DNA of 64,000 nucleotides from Dethiosulfovibrio faecalis (GTDB lineage: Bacteria; Synergistota; Synergistia; Synergistales; Dethiosulfovibrionaceae): assembly GCF_021568795.1 (NCBI RefSeq), contig NZ_JAKGUE010000009.1:1-64000 (forward strand), given 5' to 3'. The position numbers and the translations under genes were made by a program. Of the stretch, positions 1 to 8,786 are shown piece by piece. The notes beneath the pieces are model-generated. The model made no database searches. It was not told the DNA's origin and saw nothing but the letters and a program-made list of their open reading frames with translations. Positions within the stretch are counted from its first letter, which is position 1. Every line of letters starts with the position of its first letter.

Positions 1-2
1 TA

Positions 3-86
3 CGGTTCCAGATATCCGGCGACCACACCGCGTCGGACATAGACGCTGTACTGGATATCCTCAGGGAGTACAGGGAGAAACGGTAG
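3..86 (+). CDS. C-terminal end of an unidentified protein (partial)
   Basis: Only the last 27 codons lie in the window; the frame is open from base 3 to a TAG at 84-86. The visible tail (RFQISGDHTASDIDAVL, then ILREYREKR) is hydrophilic and helical. Its pattern, an R-x-Q-x-S-G-D-H-T patch followed by a D-I-D-x-x-L helix, is reminiscent of the C-terminal end of fold-type I PLP enzymes, but that is a weak guess. It converges on citG and the two genes overlap by about 26 bp at their 3' ends, leaving no room for a terminator between them. Confidence 0.45.
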   Translation, partial: RFQISGDHTASDIDAVLDILREYREKR

Positions 87-942
87 GGTATATCAGCCAC
101 TCTCGCTCCACCAGGACAAGGAATACCGCCAAAGCCAGCATGTCGGCACTGCCTCCGGGACTTACCCAGTTGTCCAGACAGTAGCGTTCCATGGCGGCGA
201 CCTTGCGACGTCCCTCGGAGGTATTCATGCAACCAAGGCGCAAAGCCTCCTCGGCGGCCTCAGCCAGGTAGGCCATTTTTTCCCCTCCTCCTCGGGACAA
301 CACGTTGGTATCGTTTCCCGAGGCCACAACGGAGAGCAAAGCGTCGCACATGGCGGGAGACGATAGAGGATCGGGGTAGGCTCTAAGACGGGACAGGGCG
401 ACGAGAGCGCTGGGGAACCCTCTCTCCGCCTCTCCCCTGATCCCGTCGATCCCCATGTGGACGAAGAGCCTCTCTCCGGCGGAGAGGGGCTCTTCGTGCC
501 TCAGGAGCAAAGGAGTCAGTTCCCTCTCGACTATTCCAGCCACGAAGGATCCTGCAGCCTTCGCCACGGCCTCTCCATGAGGGACCTCTCCTAAAGCCAC
601 GGTCCTCGATACTGCCGCCACGGCCAGCCCCATAGAGAAGATCGCGCCCCTGTGGGTGTTCACACCTCCGGTGGCCTCCTCCATCGACGACTCCGCCTCT
701 CTTCCGGCGAATCTCAACGCCTCCAGACATTCCTCCGGAGGTTCACTGTGAAGCTTCGTTCCTATAGTGGCAGCCTGCTTGAAAAAACGCCCCAAGGCCA
801 AAGCGCTGGCAACGAAGGACCCGAAATCCATGTCGTGGTGGGCTCCTCTGTCGATAGACGTTACCAACCCGGGTTTGGGCGAGGAAGCGGCCTCGTGGAT
901 AAGAGCCCTCTGAGCCAAGGTCGCCAACCTGTCGGACAGCAT
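61..942 (-). CDS. citG: triphosphoribosyl-dephospho-CoA synthase (citrate lyase prosthetic-group precursor)
   Basis: CitG makes 2'-(5''-triphosphoribosyl)-3'-dephospho-CoA from ATP and dephospho-CoA, the precursor of the cofactor carried by the citrate lyase acyl carrier protein. The family signature SSPKPGLVTSIDRGAHHDMD is clear about 15 residues in, followed by the all-helical body with the G-x-N-T-H-R-G-A-I-F motif near residue 115. The product is about 293 aa, a normal size. A longer frame reaches 1008 but would overlap citD, so I start at the ATG at 942 (MLSDRLATLAQ), 11 nt after the citD stop. It is the last gene of the leftward citC-citD-citG operon. The malonate decarboxylase homologue MdcB is the alternative, but the citrate lyase neighbours settle it. 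Confidence 0.9.
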   Translation of the reverse strand: MLSDRLATLAQRALIHEAASSPKPGLVTSIDRGAHHDMDFGSFVASALALGRFFKQAATIGTKLHSEPPEECLEALRFAGREAESSMEEATGGVNTHRGAIFSMGLAVAAVSRTVALGEVPHGEAVAKAAGSFVAGIVERELTPLLLRHEEPLSAGERLFVHMGIDGIRGEAERGFPSALVALSRLRAYPDPLSSPAMCDALLSVVASGNDTNVLSRGGGEKMAYLAEAAEEALRLGCMNTSEGRRKVAAMERYCLDNWVSPGGSADMLALAVFLVLVEREWLIYPTVSPCTP

Positions 943-953
943 ACTAGAGGAGC

Positions 954-1220
954 TCAGCGGGCTCCAGCCCTGTCTAAAACGGTGTTTATCCTCGCCCTCA
1001 GGGTGCACTCCAAGGCGCCTTTATCCTGAACTCTAAGGACACCCTTATCAAGGCCGACTTGGGAGACCAGCTCGTCGACTACCTCCCTTATTCTCCTGCC
1101 TCTTTGCTTCATAACGATACTCTCGACCTCTACCTCCAAAACCTCGTCCGATGGAGAGAAACTAACCATTACATCGCTGGATTCAAGGGTACCTGCCACC
1201 GCGGCGGAACTGAACTCCAT
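954..1220 (-). CDS. citD: citrate lyase acyl carrier protein (gamma subunit)
   Basis: CitD carries the phosphoribosyl-dephospho-CoA arm on which acetyl/citryl thioesters form during citrate cleavage. The motif AGTLESSDVMV near the N-terminus is the attachment region. With the ATG at 1220 the candidate serine is Ser14, the position known in characterised CitD. The C-terminal motif V-x-D-K-G-A-L-E-C-x-L-R-A-R is also typical. The length is 88 aa. An ATG at 1226 and a GTG at 1229 are also in frame, but GAGGAG lies 8 nt before 1220. The gene is packed directly behind citC, and citG follows after 11 nt. Confidence 0.92.
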   Translation of the reverse strand: MEFSSAAVAGTLESSDVMVSFSPSDEVLEVEVESIVMKQRGRRIREVVDELVSQVGLDKGVLRVQDKGALECTLRARINTVLDRAGAR

Positions 1221-1225
1221 GCCCA

Positions 1226-2215
1226 TCACTCCTCGTTCTCTTTATATCGATTTAAAAGGTAATTCCAGGTTACGTCGGGAACCAGTGGGCGGATGGAATC
1301 CATCTCCCCCGACTCCAGCAAAGCCCTAACCCTGGAAGCGCTTATAGGAACACCGCCGCTCTCTATCCGAGACAGTTCCTCCACCGCGACTCCCAGAGGG
1401 GGGAGATCGGTCTTCATGGTCTCGTTGTAGAGAGCGGTGAGACGACAGTTCGGTTCGCTACCCACGAATCGTCTGGAAACGCCGAGTGCCGGAGCTATTT
1501 TAGTACCGAACAAACGTATGTCCAGAGCCGCGTGTACCGACTCCGCCTCCCCTCCCTTGGTGAAATAGGTGGGGAAGGTAGCTGAGGAGATGACGTAAGG
1601 TCCACTGGGTATCACCGTAACGTTGTCCAGGTCGGACAACCCGGAACTCACCAAATGGAGCCGGTCCTCGAAGGGAAAGATCGACCGATCCTCCTCCACC
1701 ACGAGGACGAAAAGGTGGGACGAAGAAGAGGAGGCCCTCTCGAGGAGCCATCGATGGCCCAGGGTAAAGGGGTTGCAGTTTACGACCACCGCCGAGCTGT
1801 CCCTTCCCGTGGCCATTTCGGAGAGGCCGACAAGGTATTTGTCCAGACCGGGACTTCCCCACTCCAAAAGAGAGGCTCCTTGAACCGAGACGATCTCCCT
1901 GAACCCTAGACGGGAAAAACTGAGGGCCTCCGACGGCTTGGTAAAAAGAAAAAGGTGACCGACTCCCTCCGAAACCGCCAGAGAGATGACCCTGGAGATA
2001 AGGGAAGCAGCTAATCCCTCTCCCTCGAAGGAATCGTCTACCGCCACACCCTGAACGACCGATCGAATCAAAGAGGCGGTACCTACAAGCCTATCGGAAT
2101 CGAAAGCCCCCAAAACTCTGCCATTTCCATCTGGTACGGAAAGCCCCCTGGAGGCCAGAAGCGAGGCCCTCTCCTTCATCTCGCTTTCGAAACAAAGTTC
2201 CCTTATCTCTACCAC
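1226..2215 (-). CDS. citC: [citrate (pro-3S)-lyase] ligase
   Basis: CitC acetylates the cofactor thiol of CitD with acetate and ATP, activating citrate lyase. An N-terminal GNAT-like region (about residues 1-120) is followed by a nucleotidylyltransferase domain with the motif NCNPFTLGHRWLLE, whose T-x-G-H type signature binds ATP. The C-terminal S-A-S-R-V-R motif is also typical. The frame is open to 2329, but a GTG at 2215 sits 8 nt behind GGGAGG, giving 329 aa, close to the usual 330-350. It is the first gene of the leftward operon, divergent from the GntR regulator with about 170 bp between the two starts. Confidence 0.93.
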   Translation of the reverse strand: MVEIRELCFESEMKERASLLASRGLSVPDGNGRVLGAFDSDRLVGTASLIRSVVQGVAVDDSFEGEGLAASLISRVISLAVSEGVGHLFLFTKPSEALSFSRLGFREIVSVQGASLLEWGSPGLDKYLVGLSEMATGRDSSAVVVNCNPFTLGHRWLLERASSSSSHLFVLVVEEDRSIFPFEDRLHLVSSGLSDLDNVTVIPSGPYVISSATFPTYFTKGGEAESVHAALDIRLFGTKIAPALGVSRRFVGSEPNCRLTALYNETMKTDLPPLGVAVEELSRIESGGVPISASRVRALLESGEMDSIRPLVPDVTWNYLLNRYKENEE

Positions 2216-2386
2216 AAAAAAGACCTCCCAATAAGGGGAAACAGTAGGCTGAACATTCAGAGACTGCCTTGCCGTGCATATATAGCGTCTTGTGAGAAAA
2301 CGTACTTTACAAACTCCCCTTTTGAGCATAGTATAACAGATATGGATTCTGCATCAAGCATCCTGGATCCAAAAAGGAGACTGAAC

Positions 2387-3097
2387 ATGCCATTACTTTC
2401 TAAAGCTAAGGAAATAAAGATCAAGCCGGTAAGGGAAATCGTCTACGAACACATCAGACAGGCCATCGTAGGCGGCGAACTTGAACCGGGCACTAGGTTC
2501 ACCGATGGAGAGATCGCAACCGAGTTCAACATCAGCAGGACTCCCGTCAGAGAGGCTATTCAAAAACTGGAGACCGAGGGCCTGATAGAGAGGGTTCCCA
2601 TGAAGGGCAACGTGGTAAAGGGCCTGCTCCCCAAGGACGTGGCTCAGATATTCGCCTTGAGAAAGGCGCTGGAATGTCTGGCGGTACGTTATGTGGCGGT
2701 CAACGCCACGGAGGAGGAACTCTGCCGAATAAGGGCCACCCTGGATCAGGCAAAGACCTATATGAACACCCTACAGGGGGACGCCCTGGCGGACGCATAC
2801 GTCCTCATAGTGGCGAGGTATAACAAGGCCATGTTCGAGGCATCCCACGCTCCCAGGGTGGTGGACCTCATATGGAGCCACCGTGAGATGCTGGACCGGT
2901 ACAGAGTCGTAAGGATCGTCATAGCAAAGAGACTCCACGAGAGCTACAGCACGAGAGAACAGATGTACGGCTATTTCGCGGACAGGAAACCCGACGACGC
3001 GGCGATCCTCTGGGCAAGCCATATAGACAGATCCTACAGGATATGGACCGAGGTTATAGGATGCTCCGAGGACATAGGACCGCACGACTATATGTGA
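2387..3097 (+). CDS. GntR-family (FCD) transcriptional regulator, probable citrate locus regulator
   Basis: A 236-aa regulator with an N-terminal winged helix (about residues 12-75: VREIVYEHIRQAIVGGELEPG, then a recognition helix around S-R-T-P-V-R-E-A-I-Q) and a C-terminal all-helical FCD ligand-binding domain. FCD regulators usually bind small carboxylates. The frame opens at 2342, but the ATG at 2387 has GGAG 7 nt upstream. The gene stands between citCDG and tctCBA-citEF, so control of both arms in response to citrate or another tricarboxylate is the obvious inference. No clear operator palindrome was found in the 2216-2386 gap. Confidence 0.85.
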   Translation: MPLLSKAKEIKIKPVREIVYEHIRQAIVGGELEPGTRFTDGEIATEFNISRTPVREAIQKLETEGLIERVPMKGNVVKGLLPKDVAQIFALRKALECLAVRYVAVNATEEELCRIRATLDQAKTYMNTLQGDALADAYVLIVARYNKAMFEASHAPRVVDLIWSHREMLDRYRVVRIVIAKRLHESYSTREQMYGYFADRKPDDAAILWASHIDRSYRIWTEVIGCSEDIGPHDYM

Positions 3098-3100
3098 GAG

Positions 3101-3120
3101 ACCCCCTACGGGGTTATTTG
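3101..3120 (+). terminator. short hairpin after the GntR gene
   Basis: ACCCC and GGGGT pair around a 4-base loop and are followed by TATTTGTTTG. The stem is short (5 bp) and the T-tract is interrupted, so termination is probably partial. It separates the regulator from the transporter operon. Confidence 0.45.
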
Positions 3121-3207
3121 TTTGAGGAGCGGGTAGGAAGAGAACGGTAAAGAGCTTCACAAGAGGGGTAACAAAGTCCGTCCAAAATCGAAGGGAGGAA
3201 ACGCTTC

Positions 3208-4185
3208 ATGAAAAAGCTTTTCGTATTGTTCTGCGCAACTCTGTTGGTCGTAGCCTCTTCCGGCTCGGCCCTGGCCGACTGGTCTCCCAAAAGACCTATC
3301 GAGCTCATCGCACCGGCCGGTCCCGGAGGTGGTTGGGACCTGCTATGCCGCACCATACAGAAGACCCTTAAAGAGGAAAAACTGGTCGATCGCCCCGTGC
3401 TCGTCACCAACAAACCCGGTGGAGGCGGAGCTACCGGATGGAACTACCTCAAGGGCAAGGAAGGCAAGGGCGAGTATATAGCGGCGACCTCCACCCTTCT
3501 CATACTGAACAATCTGTTCGGGAAGAGTCCTCTCTCCTACAAGGACTTCACCGTCCTCGCCAACCTTCAAGCCGAGTGGATCGCCGTAGCTGTGGCCAAG
3601 GACGCTCCCTGGACCAACGGCAAAGAGCTTTTCGAGGCTATCGACGCCGATCCGGACGGCATGGTCATAGGGGTTGGACCGGCTCTCGGAAACGACGACC
3701 ACATATCCTTCCTCATGCTGGCACAGAAATACGGCGTAGATCCCCAGAAGATCAAGTTCGTCGTCTATCCCAAGACCGCCGCTGAGCAGATCCCCGCTCT
3801 CATGGGCGGGCACGTCAAGGCCATCACCATCGGCCTGGCCGAGGTTATGGAGCAGCACAAGGCCGACAACCTGAGGATAATCGGCATCAGCTCAAAAGAG
3901 CGTCTCGAGTCCCTCCCGAACGTAAAACCCTGGGTTGAGCAGGGAGTCGATATGGTATTCCCCCACTGGAGGGGCATCATCGCCGCCCCCGGGCTGAGCG
4001 AGGAGCAGATCGCCTATTGGCAGGGGACCATAGAGAAGATGATAGAGACCCCCACCTGGAAGGATCAGCTCGAAAAACTGGAGTGGGCCCCCTTCTACGA
4101 GAACCCCGCGGAGTTCGCCGCATCCCTTGCAGACCAGACCGAAAACTTCCAGTCTACCCTCAAGAGGGTCGGACTCATCAAGTAG
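3208..4185 (+). CDS. tctC: tripartite tricarboxylate transporter substrate-binding protein
   Basis: A 325-aa extracytoplasmic binding protein of the TctC family that delivers a carboxylate, here probably citrate, to the TctA/TctB membrane complex. A signal peptide covers roughly residues 1-23, ending at SGSALAD. The start of the mature protein carries the family motif W-x-P-x-x-P-I-E-L-I-x-P-A-G-P-G-G-G-W-D. The ATG at 3208 follows AGGGAGGAAA. It is the first gene of a rightward run tctC-tctB-tctA-citE-citF. A stem-loop lies between it and tctB and may keep binding-protein expression above that of the membrane parts. Confidence 0.92.
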   Translation: MKKLFVLFCATLLVVASSGSALADWSPKRPIELIAPAGPGGGWDLLCRTIQKTLKEEKLVDRPVLVTNKPGGGGATGWNYLKGKEGKGEYIAATSTLLILNNLFGKSPLSYKDFTVLANLQAEWIAVAVAKDAPWTNGKELFEAIDADPDGMVIGVGPALGNDDHISFLMLAQKYGVDPQKIKFVVYPKTAAEQIPALMGGHVKAITIGLAEVMEQHKADNLRIIGISSKERLESLPNVKPWVEQGVDMVFPHWRGIIAAPGLSEEQIAYWQGTIEKMIETPTWKDQLEKLEWAPFYENPAEFAASLADQTENFQSTLKRVGLIK

Positions 4186-4208
4186 ACAGGGACAAAAGCA
4201 CAGCCGAA

Positions 4209-4239
4209 AAGGACGGGGCTTATAACTCACCCCGTCCTT
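4209..4239 (+). terminator. intercistronic stem-loop between tctC and tctB
   Basis: AAGGACGGGG pairs perfectly with CCCCGTCCTT around an 11-base loop and is followed by CTCTTCC rather than a pure T-run. Its position after the binding-protein gene suggests a partial terminator or an RNA-stabilising stem that raises tctC over tctBA. Confidence 0.6.
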
Positions 4240-4301
4240 CTCTTCCACCCCCCTCTATACGTTTTGACTTTGGCCCATCCAAATAACAGGAGGTAAGTGA
4301 A

Positions 4302-4772
4302 ATGACGAAAAACATGATCTCCGGACTTCTCTCCGTCGTCCTGGGCTTGGCCTATATCTACGGGGCCACCCTGATTCCGGAGGTAAAAGCGGGAGACGAG
4401 ATAGGACCAAGGCTTTTCCCCTACATAATAGGAATCTCTGCCGTGATATGCGGAGGTTTGCTGACCCTGGCGGAACTACGAAAGAAGGAGAGGGAGCCGT
4501 TTTCCTTCGGTTTCGTGACGGAAAGACCCATATGGATCAAGATATTCGCCATCATAGTCCTGGGGATATTCTACGGAGAGACTCTGGACTATCTGGGCTA
4601 CGTCATAGGGACGATCCTCTTCATGGTTCTAGTGGGATCGATCCTTAACAAAGGACGGCTCGTTCAAAACGCAATCATAGCCGTTTCCTTTTCCTGCGTG
4701 TGTTACGGAGTGTTCTCCATAGCCCTGAAGCTGAGCCTACCCAGAGGGCTGCTGAGCTTCCTGCCCTTCTAG
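4302..4772 (+). CDS. tctB: tripartite tricarboxylate transporter small membrane subunit
   Basis: A 156-aa hydrophobic protein with about four membrane segments (near residues 5-22, 38-57, 80-97 and 105-150), matching the TctB family in size and layout. The N-terminal stretch with A-x-x-I-P-E-V-K-A-G-D-E-I-G-P-R-L-F-P is the usual TctB signature. The ATG follows AGGAGGTAAGTGAA. It lies between tctC and tctA, the standard order, and forms the membrane complex with TctA. Confidence 0.9.
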   Translation: MTKNMISGLLSVVLGLAYIYGATLIPEVKAGDEIGPRLFPYIIGISAVICGGLLTLAELRKKEREPFSFGFVTERPIWIKIFAIIVLGIFYGETLDYLGYVIGTILFMVLVGSILNKGRLVQNAIIAVSFSCVCYGVFSIALKLSLPRGLLSFLPF

Positions 4773-4786
4773 AAGAGGTGATATGA

Positions 4787-6277
4787 ATGGACGCTGTTTT
4801 CGCAAATTTGGCTCTAGGATTTCAAACGGCTCTCACTGCGACCAACGTACTGTGGGTCTTCATCGGAGGATTTCTCGGCACCATAATGGGAATGCTGCCT
4901 GGACTGGGCCCCGCAACCGGGGTGGCCATACTGATACCTATAACATACGGGATGAACCCCACCACCGCCCTTATAACGATGTGCGCCGTCTACTACGGCG
5001 CGATGTTCGGAGGTTCCAGAGCCTCCATAATGATCAACACACCCGGAGACGCCTCCGCCATAGTCAGCTGTTTCGACGGATACCCGATGACGAAAAACGG
5101 CCAGGCAGGATCGGCCCTCGCCATATCCGCCATCGCCTCCTTCATCGGAGGAACCATCGGAATGATCCTGCTGGTGTTCCTGACGGGACCCATAGCCAGC
5201 TACGCCTTCAAGTTCGGTCCGGTGGAGATGTTCTCCCTGCTTATGTTCGCCCTGACCGCCACTGTCACCCTCTCGGAGGGCAGTATTCTCAAGGGATTCA
5301 TCGCCGTGGCCATAGGCTTCATGATATCCACTATAGGGATAGACCCCCAGACGGGGATCAACCGCTTTACCCTCGGAGTTGAGCCCCTTCAGGACGGAGT
5401 GGATTTTCTGGTCGTCATGATAGGCCTTTACGCAGTATGCGAGGTATTCAAGAACATAAAGGACGTAAACGTACAGCATAAGATAGACTCCAAGACCATA
5501 GGCAAGGTATGGGTTTCCTGGCCGGACTTCAAGAAATGTCTCATGCCCATGCTCAGGAACTCGCCTCTGGGCTTCTTCATAGGCGTATTACCCGGAATGG
5601 GAGGAACTATAGCCACCTTCATGTCCTACGCCATGGAGAAATCGCTCAGCAAGACTCCCGAAAGATTCGGCAAAGGCGCCATCGAGGGACTAGCCGCTCC
5701 CGAGGCGGCCAATAACTCCTGCTCCTGCGGAGCCATGGTTCCCCTGCTCACACTGGGTATCCCCGGATCGGGGACGACTGCGGTCATGCTGGGAGCACTG
5801 ATGTTATTGGGAGTTCGCCCCGGGCCTATTCTCTTCGCCCAGTACCCCGAGATAGCCTGGGGGGTCATAGCCTCTCTGATCGTCGGGAACATAGCTCTGC
5901 TGGTGATAAACCTGCCTCTGGCCATCCCGCTGGTCCAGCTTCTCAGGATACCTCAGAGGATCATGCTTCCTCTCATTCTGGGAATGGGATTCATGGGAGC
6001 CTATTTCCTGAACTACAGCGCCTTCGACTTCGTCCTGGTAACGGTGTTCGCCCTGGGAGGCTATATGTTCAGTAAACTGGGAATTCCTATACCGCCTCTG
6101 GTTCTGGCTCTGATACTTGGAAGCTCGACGGAACAGTATTTCAGAAACGCCATGACCATAGCCAACAGCGACCTGGCTATCTTCATCGAGAAACCCATCT
6201 CCGCCGTATTGCTCTCCATGGCCGCCATATCCTTCTGCTACGCTCTCTACAAAAGACGAAAGGTGGCGGCTGAATAG
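4787..6277 (+). CDS. tctA: tripartite tricarboxylate transporter large permease subunit
   Basis: A 496-aa polytopic protein with about 10-12 membrane segments. The family hallmarks GMLPGLGPATGVAILIP (about residue 37) and GVLPGMGGTIATFMSYAMEK (about residue 268) are both present, as is the S-R-A-S-I-M-I-N-T-P-G-D-A stretch between them. It is the transport channel of the TctABC system, driven by an ion gradient. The ATG at 4787 follows AGAGGTGATATGA. Its stop codon abuts the citE start, which ties import to cleavage of the substrate. Confidence 0.95.
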   Translation: MDAVFANLALGFQTALTATNVLWVFIGGFLGTIMGMLPGLGPATGVAILIPITYGMNPTTALITMCAVYYGAMFGGSRASIMINTPGDASAIVSCFDGYPMTKNGQAGSALAISAIASFIGGTIGMILLVFLTGPIASYAFKFGPVEMFSLLMFALTATVTLSEGSILKGFIAVAIGFMISTIGIDPQTGINRFTLGVEPLQDGVDFLVVMIGLYAVCEVFKNIKDVNVQHKIDSKTIGKVWVSWPDFKKCLMPMLRNSPLGFFIGVLPGMGGTIATFMSYAMEKSLSKTPERFGKGAIEGLAAPEAANNSCSCGAMVPLLTLGIPGSGTTAVMLGALMLLGVRPGPILFAQYPEIAWGVIASLIVGNIALLVINLPLAIPLVQLLRIPQRIMLPLILGMGFMGAYFLNYSAFDFVLVTVFALGGYMFSKLGIPIPPLVLALILGSSTEQYFRNAMTIANSDLAIFIEKPISAVLLSMAAISFCYALYKRRKVAAE

Positions 6278-7177
6278 ATGATCACGACAACGAGAAGAAG
6301 ACCTCGTCGCTCTCTTCTCTACGTGCCGGGCAACAATCCGGCGATGGTACAGAACTGCAGCGTATACGGAGCCGACGGGGTACTGCTTGATCTGGAGGAC
6401 GCCGTCGCCGTTACCGAGAAGGACGCGGCCAGACATCTGGTCTCCCAGGCCCTTGTGGACCTTCCCTTCGACGGAGTGGAAAAGGTCGTCAGGGTAAACG
6501 GCAGAGACACCCGATTTTTCGAGGACGACCTCAAGGCCATAGTCCCTGCCGGACCGGACAGCATAAGGCTACCGAAGACGGAATCCCCCGAGGACGTCAT
6601 CAAGGCGGACCGCATAATCTCCGAGCTGGAGAGGAAAAACGATATACCGGTGGGATCGATAGAGATCCACGCAATGCTGGAGACCGCCTTGGCCCTCATC
6701 AACGCCTACTCCATAGCGACGTCGTCTCCCAGAGTCACGGCTCTTACCCTGGGCGGACAGGACCTGGCGGCTGACCTGGGGATAGCCCGATCCAGAGAGG
6801 GGATCGAGCTGCTATACGCCAGGAGCCACGTCATACTGGCCGCGAAAGCGGCGGGTAAGGAGGCTTTGGACACGGTCTTCACCGACGTAAACGATCAGGA
6901 AGGTCTGGAGGCCGAATGCCGTCTGGCGGTACAGCTGGGGTTCTCCGGCAAGGCCGCCATTCATCCGTCCCAGATAGGGACGATACACAGGGCCTATAGA
7001 CCGGACGAAAACAAACTCATGAAGGCAATAAGGGTAGTCAAGGCAGCTAAAGACGCCGAGGCGAAGGGACTGGGAGTCATCGCGGTGGACGGCAAGATGG
7101 TGGACGCTCCGGTGGTGGCTCAGGCCAACAGGACCATCGAGCTGGCCAAGCTCTCCGGGATGGAGGTATCGCTTTGA
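6278..7177 (+). CDS. citE: citrate lyase beta subunit (citryl-ACP lyase)
   Basis: CitE cleaves citryl-thioester on CitD to oxaloacetate and acetyl-CitD. The 299-aa protein has the HpcH/HpaI aldolase-like TIM barrel with RRSLLYVPGNNPAMVQN and DGVLLDLEDAVAVTEKDAAR near the N-terminus, and an I-H-P-S-Q-I-G-T-I-H motif near residue 230. The ATG begins immediately after the tctA stop and the 3' end overlaps citF by 4 nt, so translation is coupled across the three genes. Confidence 0.95.
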   Translation: MITTTRRRPRRSLLYVPGNNPAMVQNCSVYGADGVLLDLEDAVAVTEKDAARHLVSQALVDLPFDGVEKVVRVNGRDTRFFEDDLKAIVPAGPDSIRLPKTESPEDVIKADRIISELERKNDIPVGSIEIHAMLETALALINAYSIATSSPRVTALTLGGQDLAADLGIARSREGIELLYARSHVILAAKAAGKEALDTVFTDVNDQEGLEAECRLAVQLGFSGKAAIHPSQIGTIHRAYRPDENKLMKAIRVVKAAKDAEAKGLGVIAVDGKMVDAPVVAQANRTIELAKLSGMEVSL

Positions 7178-8736
7178 AACTGGACACGATCGTAAACTCA
7201 ATAGGGAGAGAGGTTCCCCGTTCCATCCCAGGGCTTGGAGATCTGGCCCCCTTCGACGGAGCCTTCGCCAGACTGGCCGGATCCTATCTCTGGTCCCCCG
7301 AGGCGAGGACCAGGACGATCGGAGCCTTCGGAGGCCGTAAGCTGGCCTCAAACCTTGCGGAGGCCATTAAGAGGTCCGGACTTCAGGACGGTATGACCAT
7401 ATCGTTCCACCATCACCTCAGAAACGGCGACGCGGTACTTCCGACAATCATAAAGGCCATCGAGGAATTGGGAATAAAGGGACTGACCCTGGCTCCCAGT
7501 TCCCTGACCGACGCACACGAGATCGTGGCCGATGCGGTCCGACGGGGAACCATAGCCAGGATACACACCTCCGGCGTCAGAGGCGAGATAGGCAGGATGA
7601 TATCCCGAGGCGAGATGGAGATTCCCGTGATGATACACAGCCACGGAGGAAGAGCCAGAGCCATCGAAGAAGGCCGTATCTCGGTGGACGTGGCGTTTCT
7701 CGGCGCTCCCACCTGCGATACCATGGGCAATATGACGGGCTCCACCGGAAAATCCGCCTGCGGAACCCTGGGCTACGCCCAGATAGACGCCAGAAACGCC
7801 GGACACGTCATAGCTGTCACGGACAACCTCGTGGAGGCTCCTCTGCCCCACCACATATCGATTCCCCAGTACCTGGTGGACCAGATAGTAGTGGTCGATT
7901 CTCTAGGTGACGCCTCCAGGATAGCCTCCGGTCCTGCCAGGATATCCAAGGACCCGGTCAACCTGAGGATAGCAGAGAACGCCTTCGACCTGATCAGGGC
8001 ATCCGGACTTCTGGTGGACGGATGCTCCTTCCAGGTAGGAGCGGGAGGAGCCAGTCTCGCCGTGGCCAAGTACGTCAGGGACTACATGAGGGAGAGCTCC
8101 GTCCAGGGAGGCTTCGGCATTGGGGGCATCACCGGCTACATGGCGGACATGCTCGGCGAGGGGCTCTTCAGAGCACTCTTCGACGTACAGAGCTTCGACG
8201 CAGCCGTCACCGAGTCGGTGGCGGGACACCCCAACCACATGGAGATAGACGCTTCCTGGTACGCCAACCCCTTCAGGAACTGCGTCGTGAACGACCTGGA
8301 CGTGGTGGTTCTGGCGGCTCTGGACGTGGACGTGGATTTCAACGTCGACGTACTGACCGGCCACGACGGGATACTCAGAGGCGCATCGGGAGGGCATTCC
8401 GACACAGCGGCGGGTTCGAAGCTCTCGATAATAACCATACCTTCCATAAGGGAGGGAGTACCGTCCATAAGGGATCAGGTACAGACGGTGGTAACCCCGG
8501 GAGAGACGGTGGACGCCATAGTAACCGAGAGGGGTATCTGCATAAATCCCCGCAGGGAGGACCTGGCGAAGCTCGCCAAAGACGCCGGTCTGCCGGTCAA
8601 GGACATAGGTCGGCTCAAGGCCGAGATAGAGAACATGACCGGCGTTCCCGATCCTGTGGAGTTCGACGACGAGATCGTAGGAGTGGTCGAATACAGAGAT
8701 GGAACCATAGTGGACTCTATAAGGAAGGTCCGCTGA
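7174..8736 (+). CDS. citF: citrate lyase alpha subunit (citrate:acetyl-ACP transferase)
   Basis: CitF swaps acetate for citrate on the acyl carrier protein. The 520-aa length and the motifs TISFHHHLRNGDAVLPTII, IHTSGVRGEIG and a glycine-rich stretch near residue 290 fit the family. The start is a TTG overlapping the citE stop (TTGA), with GGAGG 7 nt upstream. It ends the rightward operon and is followed by a strong hairpin terminator. No citX gene is visible in the window. Confidence 0.95.
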   Translation: MKLDTIVNSIGREVPRSIPGLGDLAPFDGAFARLAGSYLWSPEARTRTIGAFGGRKLASNLAEAIKRSGLQDGMTISFHHHLRNGDAVLPTIIKAIEELGIKGLTLAPSSLTDAHEIVADAVRRGTIARIHTSGVRGEIGRMISRGEMEIPVMIHSHGGRARAIEEGRISVDVAFLGAPTCDTMGNMTGSTGKSACGTLGYAQIDARNAGHVIAVTDNLVEAPLPHHISIPQYLVDQIVVVDSLGDASRIASGPARISKDPVNLRIAENAFDLIRASGLLVDGCSFQVGAGGASLAVAKYVRDYMRESSVQGGFGIGGITGYMADMLGEGLFRALFDVQSFDAAVTESVAGHPNHMEIDASWYANPFRNCVVNDLDVVVLAALDVDVDFNVDVLTGHDGILRGASGGHSDTAAGSKLSIITIPSIREGVPSIRDQVQTVVTPGETVDAIVTERGICINPRREDLAKLAKDAGLPVKDIGRLKAEIENMTGVPDPVEFDDEIVGVVEYRDGTIVDSIRKVR

Positions 8737-8753
8737 TCCGACCGAGGAAACGA

Positions 8754-8786
8754 AAAAAATGCCCCTGCTCAAGCAGGGGCATTTTT
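8754..8786. terminator. bidirectional terminator between citF and a convergent gene
   Basis: ATGCCCCTGC pairs with GCAGGGGCAT around TCAA, with A-tracts on the left and T-tracts on the right, so it can serve the rightward citF operon and the leftward 8786-11923 pair. Confidence 0.9.

Noticed and set aside
2216-2386. Clear operator or promoter pair between citC and the GntR gene
   Set aside because: TTTACA-17-TAGTAT can be written on the plus strand, but it is weak and no convincing GntR palindrome is present.
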